The notes: generated by a model not told the origin, from the letters alone. 64,000 nucleotides of DNA from Streptococcus sp. 116-D4 (GCF_009731465.1 NZ_AP021887.1:1420001-1484000), one strand, 5' to 3'; numbered from the stretch's first letter, positions 8,517 to 17,195 are shown. A program made the numbers and translations.

Positions 8517-9917
8517 TTAGTCCTCGATTTCAATTGTTTTAATCACAACATCTTCAACTGGCTTGTCCATAGCTCCTGTCTCAACAGCAGCAATGGCATC
8601 CAAAACAGCGTAAGAAGCTTCATCAGCTAACTGACCAAATACAGTGTGACGGCGGTCTAGATGAGGAGTTCCTCCTTGGTTGGCATAGATTTCCGCAATC
8701 GGTTCTGGCCAACCACCACGAGCAATCTCTTTCTTAGAATATGGCAAATGTTGATTTTGCACGATAAAGAACTGGCTGCCGTTGGTATTTGGACCAGCAT
8801 TGGCCATGGAAAGGGCACCACGAATATTGTAAAGTTCTTCTGAGAATTCATCCTCAAATGATTCGCCGTAGATTGACTCGCCACCCATACCAGTTCCAGT
8901 TGGGTCTCCACCTTGGATCATAAAGTCCTTGATAATACGATGGAAAATGACACCATCATAGTAACCATCTTTTGAAAGAGCTACAAAGTTAGCTACTGTT
9001 TTAGGAGCATGTTCAGGGAAGAGCTTAATACGCAAGTCTCCGTGATTGGTCTTAATAGTCGCGATAGGACCTTCTGCTGTTTCAATGTCTACTTGTGGGA
9101 AATGCAATTCTTTTTCTACCATACCAAATCCTTCTAAGGCATCAAAAATGCCATCTTCTTCTAATGTTTTTGTAATATAATCTGCTTTTTCTTTGATTTT
9201 TTCATGGGAAACACCCATAGTGATACTAATGCCTGCATAATCAAAGAGTTCCAAGTCGTTGAGCCCATCTCCAAAAACCATGACGTTCTCTGGTTTCAAG
9301 CCAAGGTGTTCCACAACCTTTTCCACACCCGTCGCTTTAGAGCCTGAAATCGGTACAATATCAGACGAATGTTGATGCCAACGAACCATGCGAAGTTTAT
9401 CTGAGAGACTGTCAGGTAAGTGTAAGTCATCTCCCTTATCTTCAAAAGTCCACATCTGATAGATATCTACTTTTTCATGGAAGTCAGGATCCACATCCAA
9501 ATCAGGGTAAATTGGATTGATAGCCTCACTGATCATCTCAGTTCGAGCGGAGAGTTTGGCATCATGACTCCCAACCAAGCCATACTCAATTCCTTCTTGC
9601 TTAGCCCAAGAGATATACTCCTCAACATCTGACTTCTCAATCTGATGCTGATAAATGACCTGACCTTTTTTATCTTCGATATAAGCCCCATTCAAAGTTA
9701 CAAAAAAGTCAGGCTTGAGATCACGAATCTCCGGAACGACACCAAAAATCCCACGTCCAGAAGCAATTCCTGTTAAAATTCCTTTCTCACGTAATTGCTT
9801 AAAAACAGTTGGGATTGAAGCTGGAATAAAACCTGTCTTTGAATTCCGCAATGTATCATCAATATCAAAAAAGACAATCTTGATTTTCTTTGCCTTATAT
9901 CTTAATTTGGCATCCAT
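8517..9917 (-). CDS. HAD (Cof-type) phosphatase fused to cyclophilin peptidyl-prolyl isomerase
   Basis: A 466-residue two-domain protein. Residues about 10-265 form a Cof-type HAD hydrolase, with nucleophile motif FFDIDDTL (about 15-22) and the metal motif [10 protein letters not shown]. Residues about 280-466 form a cyclophilin: [37 protein letters not shown] and GSQFFI are the active-site blocks. No signal peptide is present, so both activities should be cytoplasmic. The fusion is known in streptococci; the HAD substrate is unknown. RBS GGAGG precedes the ATG, with an extended -10 TGGTATAAT near 9947-9952. Confidence 0.93.
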   Translation of the reverse strand: MDAKLRYKAKKIKIVFFDIDDTLRNSKTGFIPASIPTVFKQLREKGILTGIASGRGIFGVVPEIRDLKPDFFVTLNGAYIEDKKGQVIYQHQIEKSDVEEYISWAKQEGIEYGLVGSHDAKLSARTEMISEAINPIYPDLDVDPDFHEKVDIYQMWTFEDKGDDLHLPDSLSDKLRMVRWHQHSSDIVPISGSKATGVEKVVEHLGLKPENVMVFGDGLNDLELFDYAGISITMGVSHEKIKEKADYITKTLEEDGIFDALEGFGMVEKELHFPQVDIETAEGPIATIKTNHGDLRIKLFPEHAPKTVANFVALSKDGYYDGVIFHRIIKDFMIQGGDPTGTGMGGESIYGESFEDEFSEELYNIRGALSMANAGPNTNGSQFFIVQNQHLPYSKKEIARGGWPEPIAEIYANQGGTPHLDRRHTVFGQLADEASYAVLDAIAAVETGAMDKPVEDVVIKTIEIED

Positions 9918-9997
9918 CTCACTACCTCCTTCAATTCACTCTTTCCATTATACCATAAAGTAGGCAAATCCCCTACCCCCAATAAAATCCTTGTCTT

Positions 9998-10501
9998 TTA
10001 TCCGAATTCCTTTACTAGATACAAAACCAAATCATCATTATTTTGGCTAGTTGCATTCATTTCCAAGGGTCGATTTCGATACCAGACACCTGTCCCATCT
10101 GGAATGTAGCCCCGTCTGATATACAATCTCTGGGCAGGACCATAGCCTAAGTGCAAACCTACACCAAGAGTGACTTTACTCGAAACAAACTTGACTCGTT
10201 TTTCTGCTTCTTCTAGCAGTTGATTCCCAATCCCTTGATTTCGAAAAGGCTCAAACACATTAAAATCTGATAATTCTGGATAGACTTCTGCAAAAGGACC
10301 ATGGTTAGCAGAGGGCAAAATGGTAATGTAGCCCGCTACAGCACCACCAATCTCTGCAACTAAGACTTCTCTCTCCCCACTTTTCTGTTCCAGAAAATAT
10401 CTAGCCAAAATTTCCTCTCTACCAGGCCAACCTTGATTCATAAATCCATGAGATAAGGATTCAATATCAGACTTAATCATATTTCTAATCGTACAATTCA
10501 T
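9998..10501 (-). CDS. GNAT-family N-acetyltransferase
   Basis: A 167-residue GNAT enzyme. The acetyl-CoA loop is seen as FRNQGIGNQLLEEAEKRV (Q/RxxGxG/A pattern) near residues 85-102. The substrate is not predictable. I start it at 10501 because the first in-frame ATG (10537) falls inside the -10 box of the evident promoter (10536-10541) and could not be transcribed intact, while GGTGGG lies upstream of the second ATG. Confidence 0.82.
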   Translation of the reverse strand: MNCTIRNMIKSDIESLSHGFMNQGWPGREEILARYFLEQKSGEREVLVAEIGGAVAGYITILPSANHGPFAEVYPELSDFNVFEPFRNQGIGNQLLEEAEKRVKFVSSKVTLGVGLHLGYGPAQRLYIRRGYIPDGTGVWYRNRPLEMNATSQNNDDLVLYLVKEFG

Positions 10502-10535
10502 CTTTGACTTACCCACCTTTACTCTTTCTATTACC

Positions 10536-10544
10536 ATTATAGCA
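10536..10544 (-). promoter_or_regulatory. Extended -10 promoter of the GNAT gene
   Basis: TGCTATAAT on the minus strand; no good -35 hexamer at the expected distance, which falls in the terminator cluster behind rpsR. Confidence 0.6.
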
Positions 10545-10555
10545 CGCCAAGGTCA

Positions 10556-10750
10556 GAAAAAAACCCACCCGGGTTTTAATTCGCTTTCTTGTTTTCAAAC
10601 TCATGAAAAAGAGGGCTACCCGGACCTGAAAAAAGACTCAACCGGGTCTGAAAAAGAGGTCCACTCGGACCAAAACTCGCTCTGTCATTTCAAAGCTCAT
10701 GAAAAAGAGGGCCCCCGGACCTGAAAAAAAGACCCACCCGGGTCTTTTTT
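10556..10750 (-). terminator. Tandem cluster of related terminator hairpins behind rpsR
   Basis: On the minus strand, reading away from rpsR, six similar units follow each other, each a short GC stem of the type GACCCGGGTGGGTC followed by a T-rich tract. They lie at about 10725-10750, 10702-10721, 10651-10671, 10629-10649, 10606-10626 and 10556-10576. Units 1, 3, 4 and 6 form clear stems (for example GGTCC-GAGT-GGACC, then TCTTTTT); units 2 and 5 are degenerate. Two similar linkers of about 30 nt beginning ATGAG separate the groups, so the block looks like an imperfect tandem duplication. The first unit is a good rho-independent terminator for rpsF-ssb-rpsR. Confidence 0.8.
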
Positions 10751-10751
10751 T

Positions 10752-10991
10752 TTAATCTTCGTTTACGAAAGGCATCAAAGCCATTACGCGAGCGCGTTTG
10801 ATAGCTGTTGTTACTTTACGTTGGTTTTTAGCTGAAGTTCCTGTTACACGACGAGGAAGGATTTTCCCACGTTCTGAAACGAAACGGCTAAGAAGCTCAG
10901 TATCTTTGTAATCAACATATTCAATTTTGTTTGCTGCGATGTAATCAACTTTTTTACGGCGTTTGAATCCGCCACGACGTTGTTGAGCCAT
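10752..10991 (-). CDS. rpsR: 30S ribosomal protein S18
   Basis: The 79-residue protein has the typical S18 core ([35 protein letters not shown]) and binds S6 and 16S rRNA in the platform of the small subunit. It is the last gene of rpsF-ssb-rpsR, an order conserved in Firmicutes, with 32 nt to ssb. Confidence 0.99.
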   Translation of the reverse strand: MAQQRRGGFKRRKKVDYIAANKIEYVDYKDTELLSRFVSERGKILPRRVTGTSAKNQRKVTTAIKRARVMALMPFVNED

Positions 10992-11023
10992 GTTTTTTTC
11001 TCCTTTATAGTATTAATTGTCCA

Positions 11024-11494
11024 TTAGAATGGTAAATCATCATCTGAAATATCCAAAGGATTTGTTGTTCCAAATGGATTTTCATCACGTGAAAAGTCAG
11101 GCACTGATTGAGTAGGGGCTGAATAGTTTGAACTTGGTGCAGAATAAGCTCCACCTGTATGTCCTTCACGCACACTACGGCTTTCCAACATTTGGAAATT
11201 CTCAGCCACGACTTCCGTCACGTAGACACGTTGTCCTTGCTGGTTATCGTAACTACGAGTCTGAATACGGCCTGTTACCCCGATAAGTGAGCCTTTTTTA
11301 GCCCAATTAGCAAGATTTTCAGCCTGTTGGCGCCACATAACGACATTGATAAAATCAGCCTCACGTTCGCCATTTTGACTCTTAAATGTACGGTTTACTG
11401 CAAGAGTAAAAGTCGCAACTGCTACATTTGATGGGGTATAACGTAATTCAGCATCACGTGTCATACGCCCTACAAGTACAACATTGTTAATCAT
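11024..11494 (-). CDS. ssbA: Single-stranded DNA-binding protein SsbA
   Basis: A 156-residue SSB: N-terminal OB fold (residues 1-105, starting [20 protein letters not shown]), a flexible Ser/Pro-rich linker, and the acidic C-terminal tip DDDLPF that recruits replication and repair proteins. Its position between rpsF and rpsR identifies it as the housekeeping SSB rather than the shorter, competence-induced SsbB. Confidence 0.98.
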   Translation of the reverse strand: MINNVVLVGRMTRDAELRYTPSNVAVATFTLAVNRTFKSQNGEREADFINVVMWRQQAENLANWAKKGSLIGVTGRIQTRSYDNQQGQRVYVTEVVAENFQMLESRSVREGHTGGAYSAPSSNYSAPTQSVPDFSRDENPFGTTNPLDISDDDLPF

Positions 11495-11505
11495 AATTTA
11501 CCTTC

Positions 11506-11796
11506 TTACGCGTCAGTTTTGACGATCATGTGACGAAGAATGTCAGCGTTGATTTTTGAAAGACGGTCAAACTCTTTAAGAGCTGCATCGTCGTTTGCTT
11601 CAACGTTAACGATGTGGTAAAGTCCTTCACGGAAATCTTTGATTTCGTATGCAAGACGACGTTTTTCCCAAGTTTTTGATTCAACAACAGTTGCACCGTT
11701 GTCAGTCAAAATAGAGTCAAAACGTGCTACCAAAGCGTTTTTAGCTTCTTCTTCAATGTTTGGACGAATGATATAAAGAATTTCGTATTTAGCCAT
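11506..11796 (-). CDS. rpsF: 30S ribosomal protein S6
   Basis: The 96-residue protein ([19 protein letters not shown], then the S6 core [19 protein letters not shown]) is full length. It heads the rpsF-ssbA-rpsR operon. The ATG has AGGAGG upstream and a structured leader between it and the promoter. Confidence 0.99.
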   Translation of the reverse strand: MAKYEILYIIRPNIEEEAKNALVARFDSILTDNGATVVESKTWEKRRLAYEIKDFREGLYHIVNVEANDDAALKEFDRLSKINADILRHMIVKTDA

Positions 11797-11866
11797 TGAT
11801 ATGTTCCTCCTTTTGGTCTAATGACCCCAAGACTCTGCAAGGGGTAAGTGAGGTTCGCTCACAATA
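11797..11866 (-). promoter_or_regulatory. Structured rpsF leader, possible S6:S18 autoregulatory element
   Basis: The 5' UTR can form two hairpins on the minus strand: GTGAG/CTCAC and ACCCC/GGGGT. Many bacteria have an S6:S18-binding leader at this place. I could not recognise the conserved CCG of that motif, so the identity is an inference from position. Confidence 0.35.
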
Positions 11867-11870
11867 AACT

Positions 11871-11899
11871 ATTATACTAGAAAACAGTTTTTTACGCAA
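11871..11899 (-). promoter_or_regulatory. rpsF operon promoter
   Basis: Minus-strand TTGCGT (11894-11899), 17-nt spacer, TATAAT (11871-11876). Confidence 0.8.
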
Positions 11900-11917
11900 G
11901 TAAAAACTCTGAAATGC

Positions 11918-11942
11918 GAAAAAACGCCACATGGGCGTTTTC
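11918..11942 (-). terminator. asnS terminator
   Basis: Stem AAACGCC/GGCGTTT with a 5-nt loop and T run on the minus strand, 9 nt after the asnS stop codon. Confidence 0.85.
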
Positions 11943-11948
11943 CTATTC

Positions 11949-13292
11949 TTACGGTTTAATACGGTGCAACATACGTGGGAATGGAATAGCTTCACGAATG
12001 TGTTTTGTTCCTGCTGCGAAGGTCACCATACGTTCAATACCGATACCAAATCCACCGTGTGGTACAGTACCGTATTTACGAAGGTCAAGGTAGAATTCGT
12101 ACTCTGTACGATCCATGCCAAGTTCATCCATCTTAGCAACAAGGGCATCGTAGTCTTCTTCACGCATAGAGCCACCGATGATTTCTCCGTAACCTTCTGG
12201 GGCAAGCAAGTCTGCACAAAGCACTCGCTCTGGATTCCCAGGAACTGGTTTCATGTAGAAGGCCTTGATGGCTGCTGGATAGTTCATGACAAATGTTGGG
12301 ACACCAAAGTGATTTGAGATCCACGTTTCGTGTGGTGAACCAAAGTCATCTCCATGCTCAAGATGTTCATAGTCAACGTCTTCATCATTTTCATGCTCTT
12401 GCAAGAGGTCAATAGCTTGATCGTAAGTGATGCGTTTGAAAGGCTCTGCAATGTAGCGTTTCAAGAGTTCTGTATCACGTTCCAAGATTTCCAAGGCTTG
12501 AGGCGCACGGTCAAGCACACCTTGAAGAAGAGCTTTTACATAAGCTTCTTGCAAGTCAAGTGACTCATCGTGTGTCAAGTATGAGTACTCTGCATCCATC
12601 ATCCAGAACTCAGTCAAGTGACGGCGTGTTTTTGATTTTTCAGCACGGAATACGGGACCAAAGTCAAAGACACGACCAAGAGCCATAGCCCCTGCTTCTA
12701 GGTAAAGCTGGCCTGATTGGCTCAAGTAGGCTGGCGTTCCAAAGTAGTCTGTTTCAAAGAGTTCTGTTGAATCTTCAGCCGCATTTCCTGAAAGAATTGG
12801 GCTATCAAACTTCATAAAGCCGTTCTTGTCGAAGAACTCATAAGTCGCATAGATAATAGCGTTACGGATTTGCATGACAGCCACTTGCTTACGAGAGCGA
12901 AGCCACAAGTGACGGTTATCCATCAGGAAGTCTGTTCCGTGTTCTTTTGGTGTGATTGGGTAGTCTTGAGATTCACCGATCACTTCGATGTCTGTGATAT
13001 CCAACTCATAGCCAAACTTAGAACGTTCGTCTTCTTTGACAATACCTGTCACATAAACAGACGTTTCTTGGCTCAAGCGTTTGATAACATCAAACTTCTC
13101 AAGTCCCACTTCTTCACCAAATTTTTCTACAAAGTTTGGTTTAAAGGCTACACCTTGGAAGAAGGCTGTTCCATCTCGCAATTGCAAGAAGGCGATTTTC
13201 CCTTTTCCTGATTTGTTGGCAACCCAAGCGCCAATCGTCACTTCTTGGCCAACATAGTCTTTTACATCAATAATCGTTACACGTTTTGTCAT
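11949..13292 (-). CDS. asnS: Asparaginyl-tRNA synthetase
   Basis: The 447-residue class IIb synthetase charges tRNA-Asn. An N-terminal OB-fold anticodon-binding domain (residues about 1-110) precedes the class II core, with motif 2 [21 protein letters not shown] and motif 3 [10 protein letters not shown]. It is the last gene of tseB-aspC-asnS, an order also found in Bacillus (ypmB-aspB-asnS), and is followed by a terminator. Confidence 0.98.
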   Translation of the reverse strand: MTKRVTIIDVKDYVGQEVTIGAWVANKSGKGKIAFLQLRDGTAFFQGVAFKPNFVEKFGEEVGLEKFDVIKRLSQETSVYVTGIVKEDERSKFGYELDITDIEVIGESQDYPITPKEHGTDFLMDNRHLWLRSRKQVAVMQIRNAIIYATYEFFDKNGFMKFDSPILSGNAAEDSTELFETDYFGTPAYLSQSGQLYLEAGAMALGRVFDFGPVFRAEKSKTRRHLTEFWMMDAEYSYLTHDESLDLQEAYVKALLQGVLDRAPQALEILERDTELLKRYIAEPFKRITYDQAIDLLQEHENDEDVDYEHLEHGDDFGSPHETWISNHFGVPTFVMNYPAAIKAFYMKPVPGNPERVLCADLLAPEGYGEIIGGSMREEDYDALVAKMDELGMDRTEYEFYLDLRKYGTVPHGGFGIGIERMVTFAAGTKHIREAIPFPRMLHRIKP

Positions 13293-13314
13293 TATGTTTC
13301 CTTTTCTCTTTCGT

Positions 13315-14493
13315 TTATTTTTCCATAAATGCTTTCAAGCGTTTAACTGCTTCTTTAAGCGTGTCTAGGTCTGTCGCATAGCTGAGGCGGACATTTTCTG
13401 GCGCTCCAAAGCCAGCTCCTGTTACCAAGGCCACTTCAGCTTCTTCTAGGATAGCGGTTGTAAATTCTGTCACATCCGTATAACCTTTCATCTCCATTGC
13501 CTTTTTGACATTTGGAAAGAGATAGAAGGCTCCTTGCGGTTTGACCACTTCAAATCCAGGCACCTCAGCAAGAAGAGGATAGATAGTGTTTAGTCGTTCC
13601 TCAAAAGCCTGACGCATACTTTCTACCGTATCTTGCTCACCTGATAAAGCCTCAACTGCTGCATACTGGGCTACTGCTGACGGATTCGAAGTTGTTTGAC
13701 CTGCAATCTTAGACATGGCAGCGATAATGTCTGCTTCTCCAACGGCATAGCCAATCCGCCAACCAGTCATAGCGTAGGTTTTAGACACACCATTGATGAC
13801 TACTGTTTGCTTGCGAATCGCTTCCGATAAGCTAGAAATCGGTGTGAATTCATGGCCATTATAGACCAAGCGGCCATAGATATCATCTGCTAGAATGAGA
13901 ATATCCTTTTCTACAGCCCAGTTTCCGATTGCCAAGAGTTCCTCACGGGTGTAAATCATACCTGTCGGATTGGATGGTGAATTCAGCACCAAAACCTTGG
14001 TCTTGTCTGTGCGAGCTGCTTCCAACTGCTCTACGGTCACCTTAAAGTGATTGTCTTCCTTAGCAGGAACAAAGACTGGCACACCCTCTGCCATCTTAAC
14101 CTGGTCTCCATAGCTGACCCAGTATGGGGTTGGGATGATCACTTCATCACCTGGATTGACCACAGCCATAAAGAAGGTGTAGAGAGAATATTTGGCTCCA
14201 GCAGCAACTGTCACTTGATTTGGCGCTACAGAATAGCCGTAAAAGCGCTCAAAGTAGGTATTAACCGCTTCCTTGAGCTCTGGCAGACCTGAGGTTACTG
14301 TATAAAAAGAAGCACGCCCATCTTGAATCGATGCAATGGCGGCATCTTGGATATTTTTTGGAGTAGTGAAATCTGGCTCACCCAAGGTTAGAGACAAAAT
14401 ATCTCTTCCCTCAGCCTTTAGTGCTTTGGCACGGGCTCCAGCAGCCAAGGTCACACTTTCTTCCATTTCTAAAACACGGTTGGATAGTTTCAT
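13315..14493 (-). CDS. aspC: Aspartate aminotransferase (class I, AspB type)
   Basis: The 392-residue PLP enzyme interconverts aspartate/2-oxoglutarate and oxaloacetate/glutamate. The PLP lysine is in [16 protein letters not shown] (residues about 236-250), with NSPSNPTG and ADDIYGRL as further fold-type I motifs. It supplies aspartate upstream of asparagine charging, matching its linkage to asnS. The start codon overlaps the tseB stop by 4 nt (ATGA), so translation is coupled. Confidence 0.94.
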   Translation of the reverse strand: MKLSNRVLEMEESVTLAAGARAKALKAEGRDILSLTLGEPDFTTPKNIQDAAIASIQDGRASFYTVTSGLPELKEAVNTYFERFYGYSVAPNQVTVAAGAKYSLYTFFMAVVNPGDEVIIPTPYWVSYGDQVKMAEGVPVFVPAKEDNHFKVTVEQLEAARTDKTKVLVLNSPSNPTGMIYTREELLAIGNWAVEKDILILADDIYGRLVYNGHEFTPISSLSEAIRKQTVVINGVSKTYAMTGWRIGYAVGEADIIAAMSKIAGQTTSNPSAVAQYAAVEALSGEQDTVESMRQAFEERLNTIYPLLAEVPGFEVVKPQGAFYLFPNVKKAMEMKGYTDVTEFTTAILEEAEVALVTGAGFGAPENVRLSYATDLDTLKEAVKRLKAFMEK

Positions 14494-14978
14494 AGGCCCT
14501 CCTTATTGACCAATGCTCCTGTTTCAAAATCTACTAGATAATAATCAGAGCCTGACTTGACTTCCCAGATTGGCTTGTCTTGATAACGACCAAAGGTAAC
14601 CTTGTCAATCTCGCCAGCTCCTTTTTCCTTAGAAAGAGCTTCTGCTTTCTCTTGTGAAACACCCTGATTTAACTGATAAACATAAATCTTATGGTCTTCT
14701 TTTCCGATCAGGACAGCAAGTGCTTCTGCTTTTTTATTACGACCAAGAATGCTGTAATAGGATTCCAAGCCATTGTATAAATCAACCTGATCCGCCTTCT
14801 CTAAGCCTACATACTGCTGAGCTAATTTTTCTCCTTCACTTTTAGCTGTTTGATAGGGTTTCATGCTAAGAGAAACCAGATACAGAAAGGAAGCACTGAT
14901 AACCGCAAACAAAATCGCCATCCCTAGACCATACTGCCGCAGTAGATTATTTTTTGCTTTGTTTTGTTTTTTTTTCAC
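14490..14978 (-). CDS. tseB: TseB/YpmB-like membrane protein (DUF5590)
   Basis: A 162-residue protein with a basic N terminus, one membrane segment (residues about 15-37) and an extracellular PepSY-like DUF5590 domain. In Bacillus the orthologue YpmB/TseB modulates a penicillin-binding protein in cell elongation; the same job here is inferred from family and from the conserved ypmB-aspB-asnS order. The start is GTG at 14978. There is no Shine-Dalgarno, and a good promoter ends 6 nt before the GTG, so the mRNA is predicted to be leaderless. Confidence 0.82.
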   Translation of the reverse strand: MKKKQNKAKNNLLRQYGLGMAILFAVISASFLYLVSLSMKPYQTAKSEGEKLAQQYVGLEKADQVDLYNGLESYYSILGRNKKAEALAVLIGKEDHKIYVYQLNQGVSQEKAEALSKEKGAGEIDKVTFGRYQDKPIWEVKSGSDYYLVDFETGALVNKEGL

Positions 14979-14984
14979 TCGTCT

Positions 14985-15013
14985 ATTTTACCATCTATTG
15001 GGCTTTATTACAA
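14985..15013 (-). promoter_or_regulatory. tseB-aspC-asnS promoter, predicted leaderless
   Basis: Minus-strand TTGTAA (15008-15013), 17-nt spacer ending TGG, TAAAAT (14985-14990), six bases, then GTG. Confidence 0.75.
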
Positions 15014-15151
15014 GTGAATATAAGAACCATCGCATTTTATTTCTTCCTTCAAAGTAAACCAAAATCCAAAAAACAGTTCTTACTTTTCCAGTGGCAACTG
15101 ACTAGAGTTTCAGCAATTTTATAATTTTCAAATAAACTCTGAGCAAATTTC

Positions 15152-15180
15152 TTGCAAGTTATTTTGTTTTGTTGTAATAT
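15152..15180 (+). promoter_or_regulatory. Promoter of the FMN reductase gene
   Basis: TTGCAA (15152-15157), 17-nt spacer, TAATAT (15175-15180), about 50 nt before the start codon. The remainder of the 14979-15232 gap shows no other feature. Confidence 0.65.
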
Positions 15181-15232
15181 ATTTTATAACAACGAGAGCA
15201 TTCTCGAAATTTTAAGAAAATGGAGACACATC

Positions 15233-15781
15233 ATGTCTAAAAAAGTATTATTTATCGTCGGATCCCTACGCCAAGGTTCTTTCAACCATCAAATGGCCCT
15301 CGAAGCTGAGAAAGCCCTTGCTGGTGAAGCTGAAGTTAGCTATCTTGATTATTCAGTCCTTCCTCTCTTCAGCCAAGATTTAGAAGTTCCAACTCATCCA
15401 GCTGTAGCGGCTGCTCGTAAAGCGGTTCTTGCTGCCGATGCCATCTGGATCTTCTCTCCAGTTTACAACTTCTCCATCCCTGGAACAGTGAAAAACTTGC
15501 TTGACTGGCTATCTCGTGCCCTTGACTTGTCTGATACACGTAGCGCTTCTGCTCTACAAGATAAGTTGGTCACAGTATCATCTGTAGCCAATGCAGGTCA
15601 CGAACAACTCTTCGCTATCTACAAAGACCTCTTGCCATTTATCCGTACACAAGTCGTTGGTGATTTCACCGCTGCTCGTGTCAATGACTCTGCATGGGTA
15701 GACGGAAAATTGGTTCTTGAAGAAACAGTCCTAAACTCACTTGAAAAACAAGCTCAAGACTTGGTTAATGCTATCAAATAA
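15233..15781 (+). CDS. NADPH-dependent FMN reductase family protein
   Basis: A 182-residue flavodoxin-fold oxidoreductase. The FMN phosphate loop GSLRQGSFN is at residues 10-18 and the substrate/FMN segment SPVYNFSIPGTVKNLLDW at about 78-95, both typical of the NAD(P)H-dependent FMN/azo/quinone reductase family. The physiological acceptor is unknown. The ATG at 15233 has GGAGA 7 nt upstream; an in-frame extension to 15152 covers the promoter and is rejected. It stands alone between divergent tseB and convergent yaaA. Confidence 0.87.
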   Translation: MSKKVLFIVGSLRQGSFNHQMALEAEKALAGEAEVSYLDYSVLPLFSQDLEVPTHPAVAAARKAVLAADAIWIFSPVYNFSIPGTVKNLLDWLSRALDLSDTRSASALQDKLVTVSSVANAGHEQLFAIYKDLLPFIRTQVVGDFTAARVNDSAWVDGKLVLEETVLNSLEKQAQDLVNAIK

Positions 15782-15801
15782 AGATATTTTCTGACTCTTT
15801 G

Positions 15802-15823
15802 CCACCTATTTGGGTGGTTTTTT
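15802..15823 (+). terminator. Terminator of the FMN reductase gene
   Basis: CCACC/GGTGG stem with a 6-nt loop followed by six T. Confidence 0.85.
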
Positions 15824-15830
15824 CATACCT

Positions 15831-15927
15831 AATACTTCTTCAAACCACGTCAGTGTCGCCTTACCCTACTCAAGTAAAGCTTGCGTCTAGCTTCCTAGTT
15901 GACTTTGTGATTTTCATTGAGAATAAT
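15831..15927 (+). repeat. Degenerate BOX element
   Basis: The stretch keeps the BOX hallmarks in order (AATACTTCTTCAAACCACGT, CAGTGTCGCCTTACC, CTAGCTTCCTAGTT, TTTTCATTGAGAAT) but with several changes from the better copies at 51361 and 50957, so it looks like an old copy. Confidence 0.75.
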
Positions 15928-15933
15928 ATAATA

Positions 15934-15985
15934 AAAGCGAACAAGACTACTTTTCTGGTACTCAGAAGACTAGTTTGTTCGCTTT
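15934..15985. terminator. Long hairpin between a BOX copy and yaaA
   Basis: An 11-bp outer stem (AAAGCGAACAA with its complement) continues through shorter inner pairs (ACTA/TAGT, TTCTG/CAGAA). On the minus strand it is followed by a T/A-rich tract, so it may terminate yaaA, but the distance from the yaaA stop (58 nt) and the weak U-tract leave its role open. Confidence 0.5.
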
Positions 15986-16042
15986 CTCTAATTTATAAAC
16001 TAAAATAGCTGATAATACATATTGTCAAATATAAAATATCTT

Positions 16043-16771
16043 TTATACTTCCTTAACAAAAACTAATTCCTGTGGCTCTGACAAATCTTCTCGATAGACA
16101 AATCCTGCAAAGCTTAAGCGACGAGCTTCCTCCACCGTCTGTACTTGATTTTCTATCAAGGCTGTCAGGAAAGCACCACGCGCTTTCTTGGAAATAGTTG
16201 AGTGAATCTTCAGCTGACCACCTCTATCCTCCATGAATTTGAAGGTCACCATCTTTTCTCTGATTTCCTTAGAAAATACAGTCTCAAACTCGGATGACAA
16301 GAGAGAGAAAATCACTTCTTCCTGCTTCACAGCTTCATCGTAGGCTGCCTTCCAATGGCTCTTCAAAGTCTTACCAGCGACCTTTAATTTCATCAAAAAG
16401 TCCAAACGGTGAGGGGGCATAGGTGCCAAGGCTGGAACGACTCCGTACAAAGCTGACGTAATGAAGACATAATTTTCAACATAGGATTGTTCTGCCTCGG
16501 TCAATTTATCTCGCTTGATATGGCGATACATGAGTCCGTCAAAAAGTTTCAGAGCTGGGTAGTGTTGAGCAGTTTGCCTTTTCAAAGCTTGGATATGTTG
16601 AAATTCTTCCGCAGCCTTTTCAGCTGATACCTTGTAAAAGCTCTCCAATTGACTAGCAGAATAGAGGGACAAAGCATCCAGCACAGCCTGACTTTCTGGT
16701 TTTAAAGGAGTTGCCTCGATACTTGGCAAGTCTGTGTTCATTTCTTTTGCTGTTGGGATTAAAATTTTCAT
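16043..16771 (-). CDS. yaaA: Peroxide stress protein YaaA (UPF0246)
   Basis: A 242-residue UPF0246/YaaA protein. In E. coli YaaA limits free iron during peroxide stress; the biochemical activity is unsettled. Family blocks visible are the N-terminal MKILIPTAKEM, the central LFDGLMYRHI, and GVVPALAPMPPHRLDF. No Shine-Dalgarno precedes the ATG and the promoter ends 6 nt upstream, predicting a leaderless transcript. Confidence 0.9.
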   Translation of the reverse strand: MKILIPTAKEMNTDLPSIEATPLKPESQAVLDALSLYSASQLESFYKVSAEKAAEEFQHIQALKRQTAQHYPALKLFDGLMYRHIKRDKLTEAEQSYVENYVFITSALYGVVPALAPMPPHRLDFLMKLKVAGKTLKSHWKAAYDEAVKQEEVIFSLLSSEFETVFSKEIREKMVTFKFMEDRGGQLKIHSTISKKARGAFLTALIENQVQTVEEARRLSFAGFVYREDLSEPQELVFVKEV

Positions 16772-16777
16772 ATTGAT

Positions 16778-16806
16778 AGTGTAGCATATTTTTTAGTCAC
16801 AACCAA
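16778..16806 (-). promoter_or_regulatory. yaaA promoter, predicted leaderless
   Basis: Minus-strand TTGGTT, 17-nt spacer ending TGC, TACACT, then ATCAAT and the ATG. The extended -10 compensates for the imperfect hexamers. Confidence 0.65.
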
Positions 16807-16817
16807 GAAATTCATCT

Positions 16818-16846
16818 GAGAAACCTCGGTTTGACCGAGGTTTCTC
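16818..16846 (-). terminator. Terminator behind the 54-residue membrane protein gene
   Basis: A perfect 13-bp stem (GAGAAACCTCGGT with complement) with a 3-nt loop. The T-tract is short, so termination strength is uncertain. Confidence 0.65.
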
Positions 16847-16849
16847 TGT

Positions 16850-17014
16850 TTATTTGGGCCATCCTAACCAGACAGCCACGAGAACAAGGGCTAGGCCAGC
16901 TAAACTTGTTAAGATAGATAAGAATTTATCTTTTTTCTCCTTGAACTGAGAAAAGCCTACCTTCAAAGCGAGCAGTCCGAGTAGCATTGAAGCAAGCATC
17001 ACATAAAAACCCAT
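16850..17014 (-). CDS. Small two-helix membrane protein (54 aa)
   Basis: I translated this short frame by hand. It has two hydrophobic helices (residues about 4-20 and 33-51) joined by a charged loop (SQFKEKKDKF), ending in WLGWPK. The ATG at 17014 has GGAGG 7 nt upstream, and a strong hairpin follows the stop codon, so the unit looks like a real gene. I do not recognise a family; the function is unknown. It lies between yaaA and the BOX copy at 17081. Confidence 0.7.
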   Translation of the reverse strand: MGFYVMLASMLLGLLALKVGFSQFKEKKDKFLSILTSLAGLALVLVAVWLGWPK

Positions 17015-17080
17015 TTCTTTGTCCTCCATTAATCTTAATTTACCTTATTATAACATGTATTTCTTAAATAAACCTTTTTT

Positions 17081-17195
17081 ATACTCAATGAAAATCAAAG
17101 AGCAAACTAGGAAACTAGCCGCAGGTTGCTCAAAGCACAGCTTTGAGGTTGCAGATAAAGTTGACGTGGTTTGAAGAGATTTTCGCAGAGTATTA
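17081..17195 (-). repeat. BOX element (with partial boxB)
   Basis: Starts ATACTCAATGAAAATC and ends GAGATTTTCGCAGAGTATTA on the plus strand, the two conserved BOX ends; the middle has CTTTGAGGTTGCAGATAAAG, a boxB remnant. Its last bases form the stop codon of the 531-residue membrane protein gene. Confidence 0.9.

Noticed and set aside
10556..10750. Possible CRISPR-like repeat array
   Set aside because: Units are 20-23 nt palindromic terminators with T-tracts and irregular linkers; no spacers of constant length and no cas genes.
11789..11995. 68-codon frame across the rpsF leader
   Set aside because: It spans the rpsF promoter, leader and the asnS end; no RBS.
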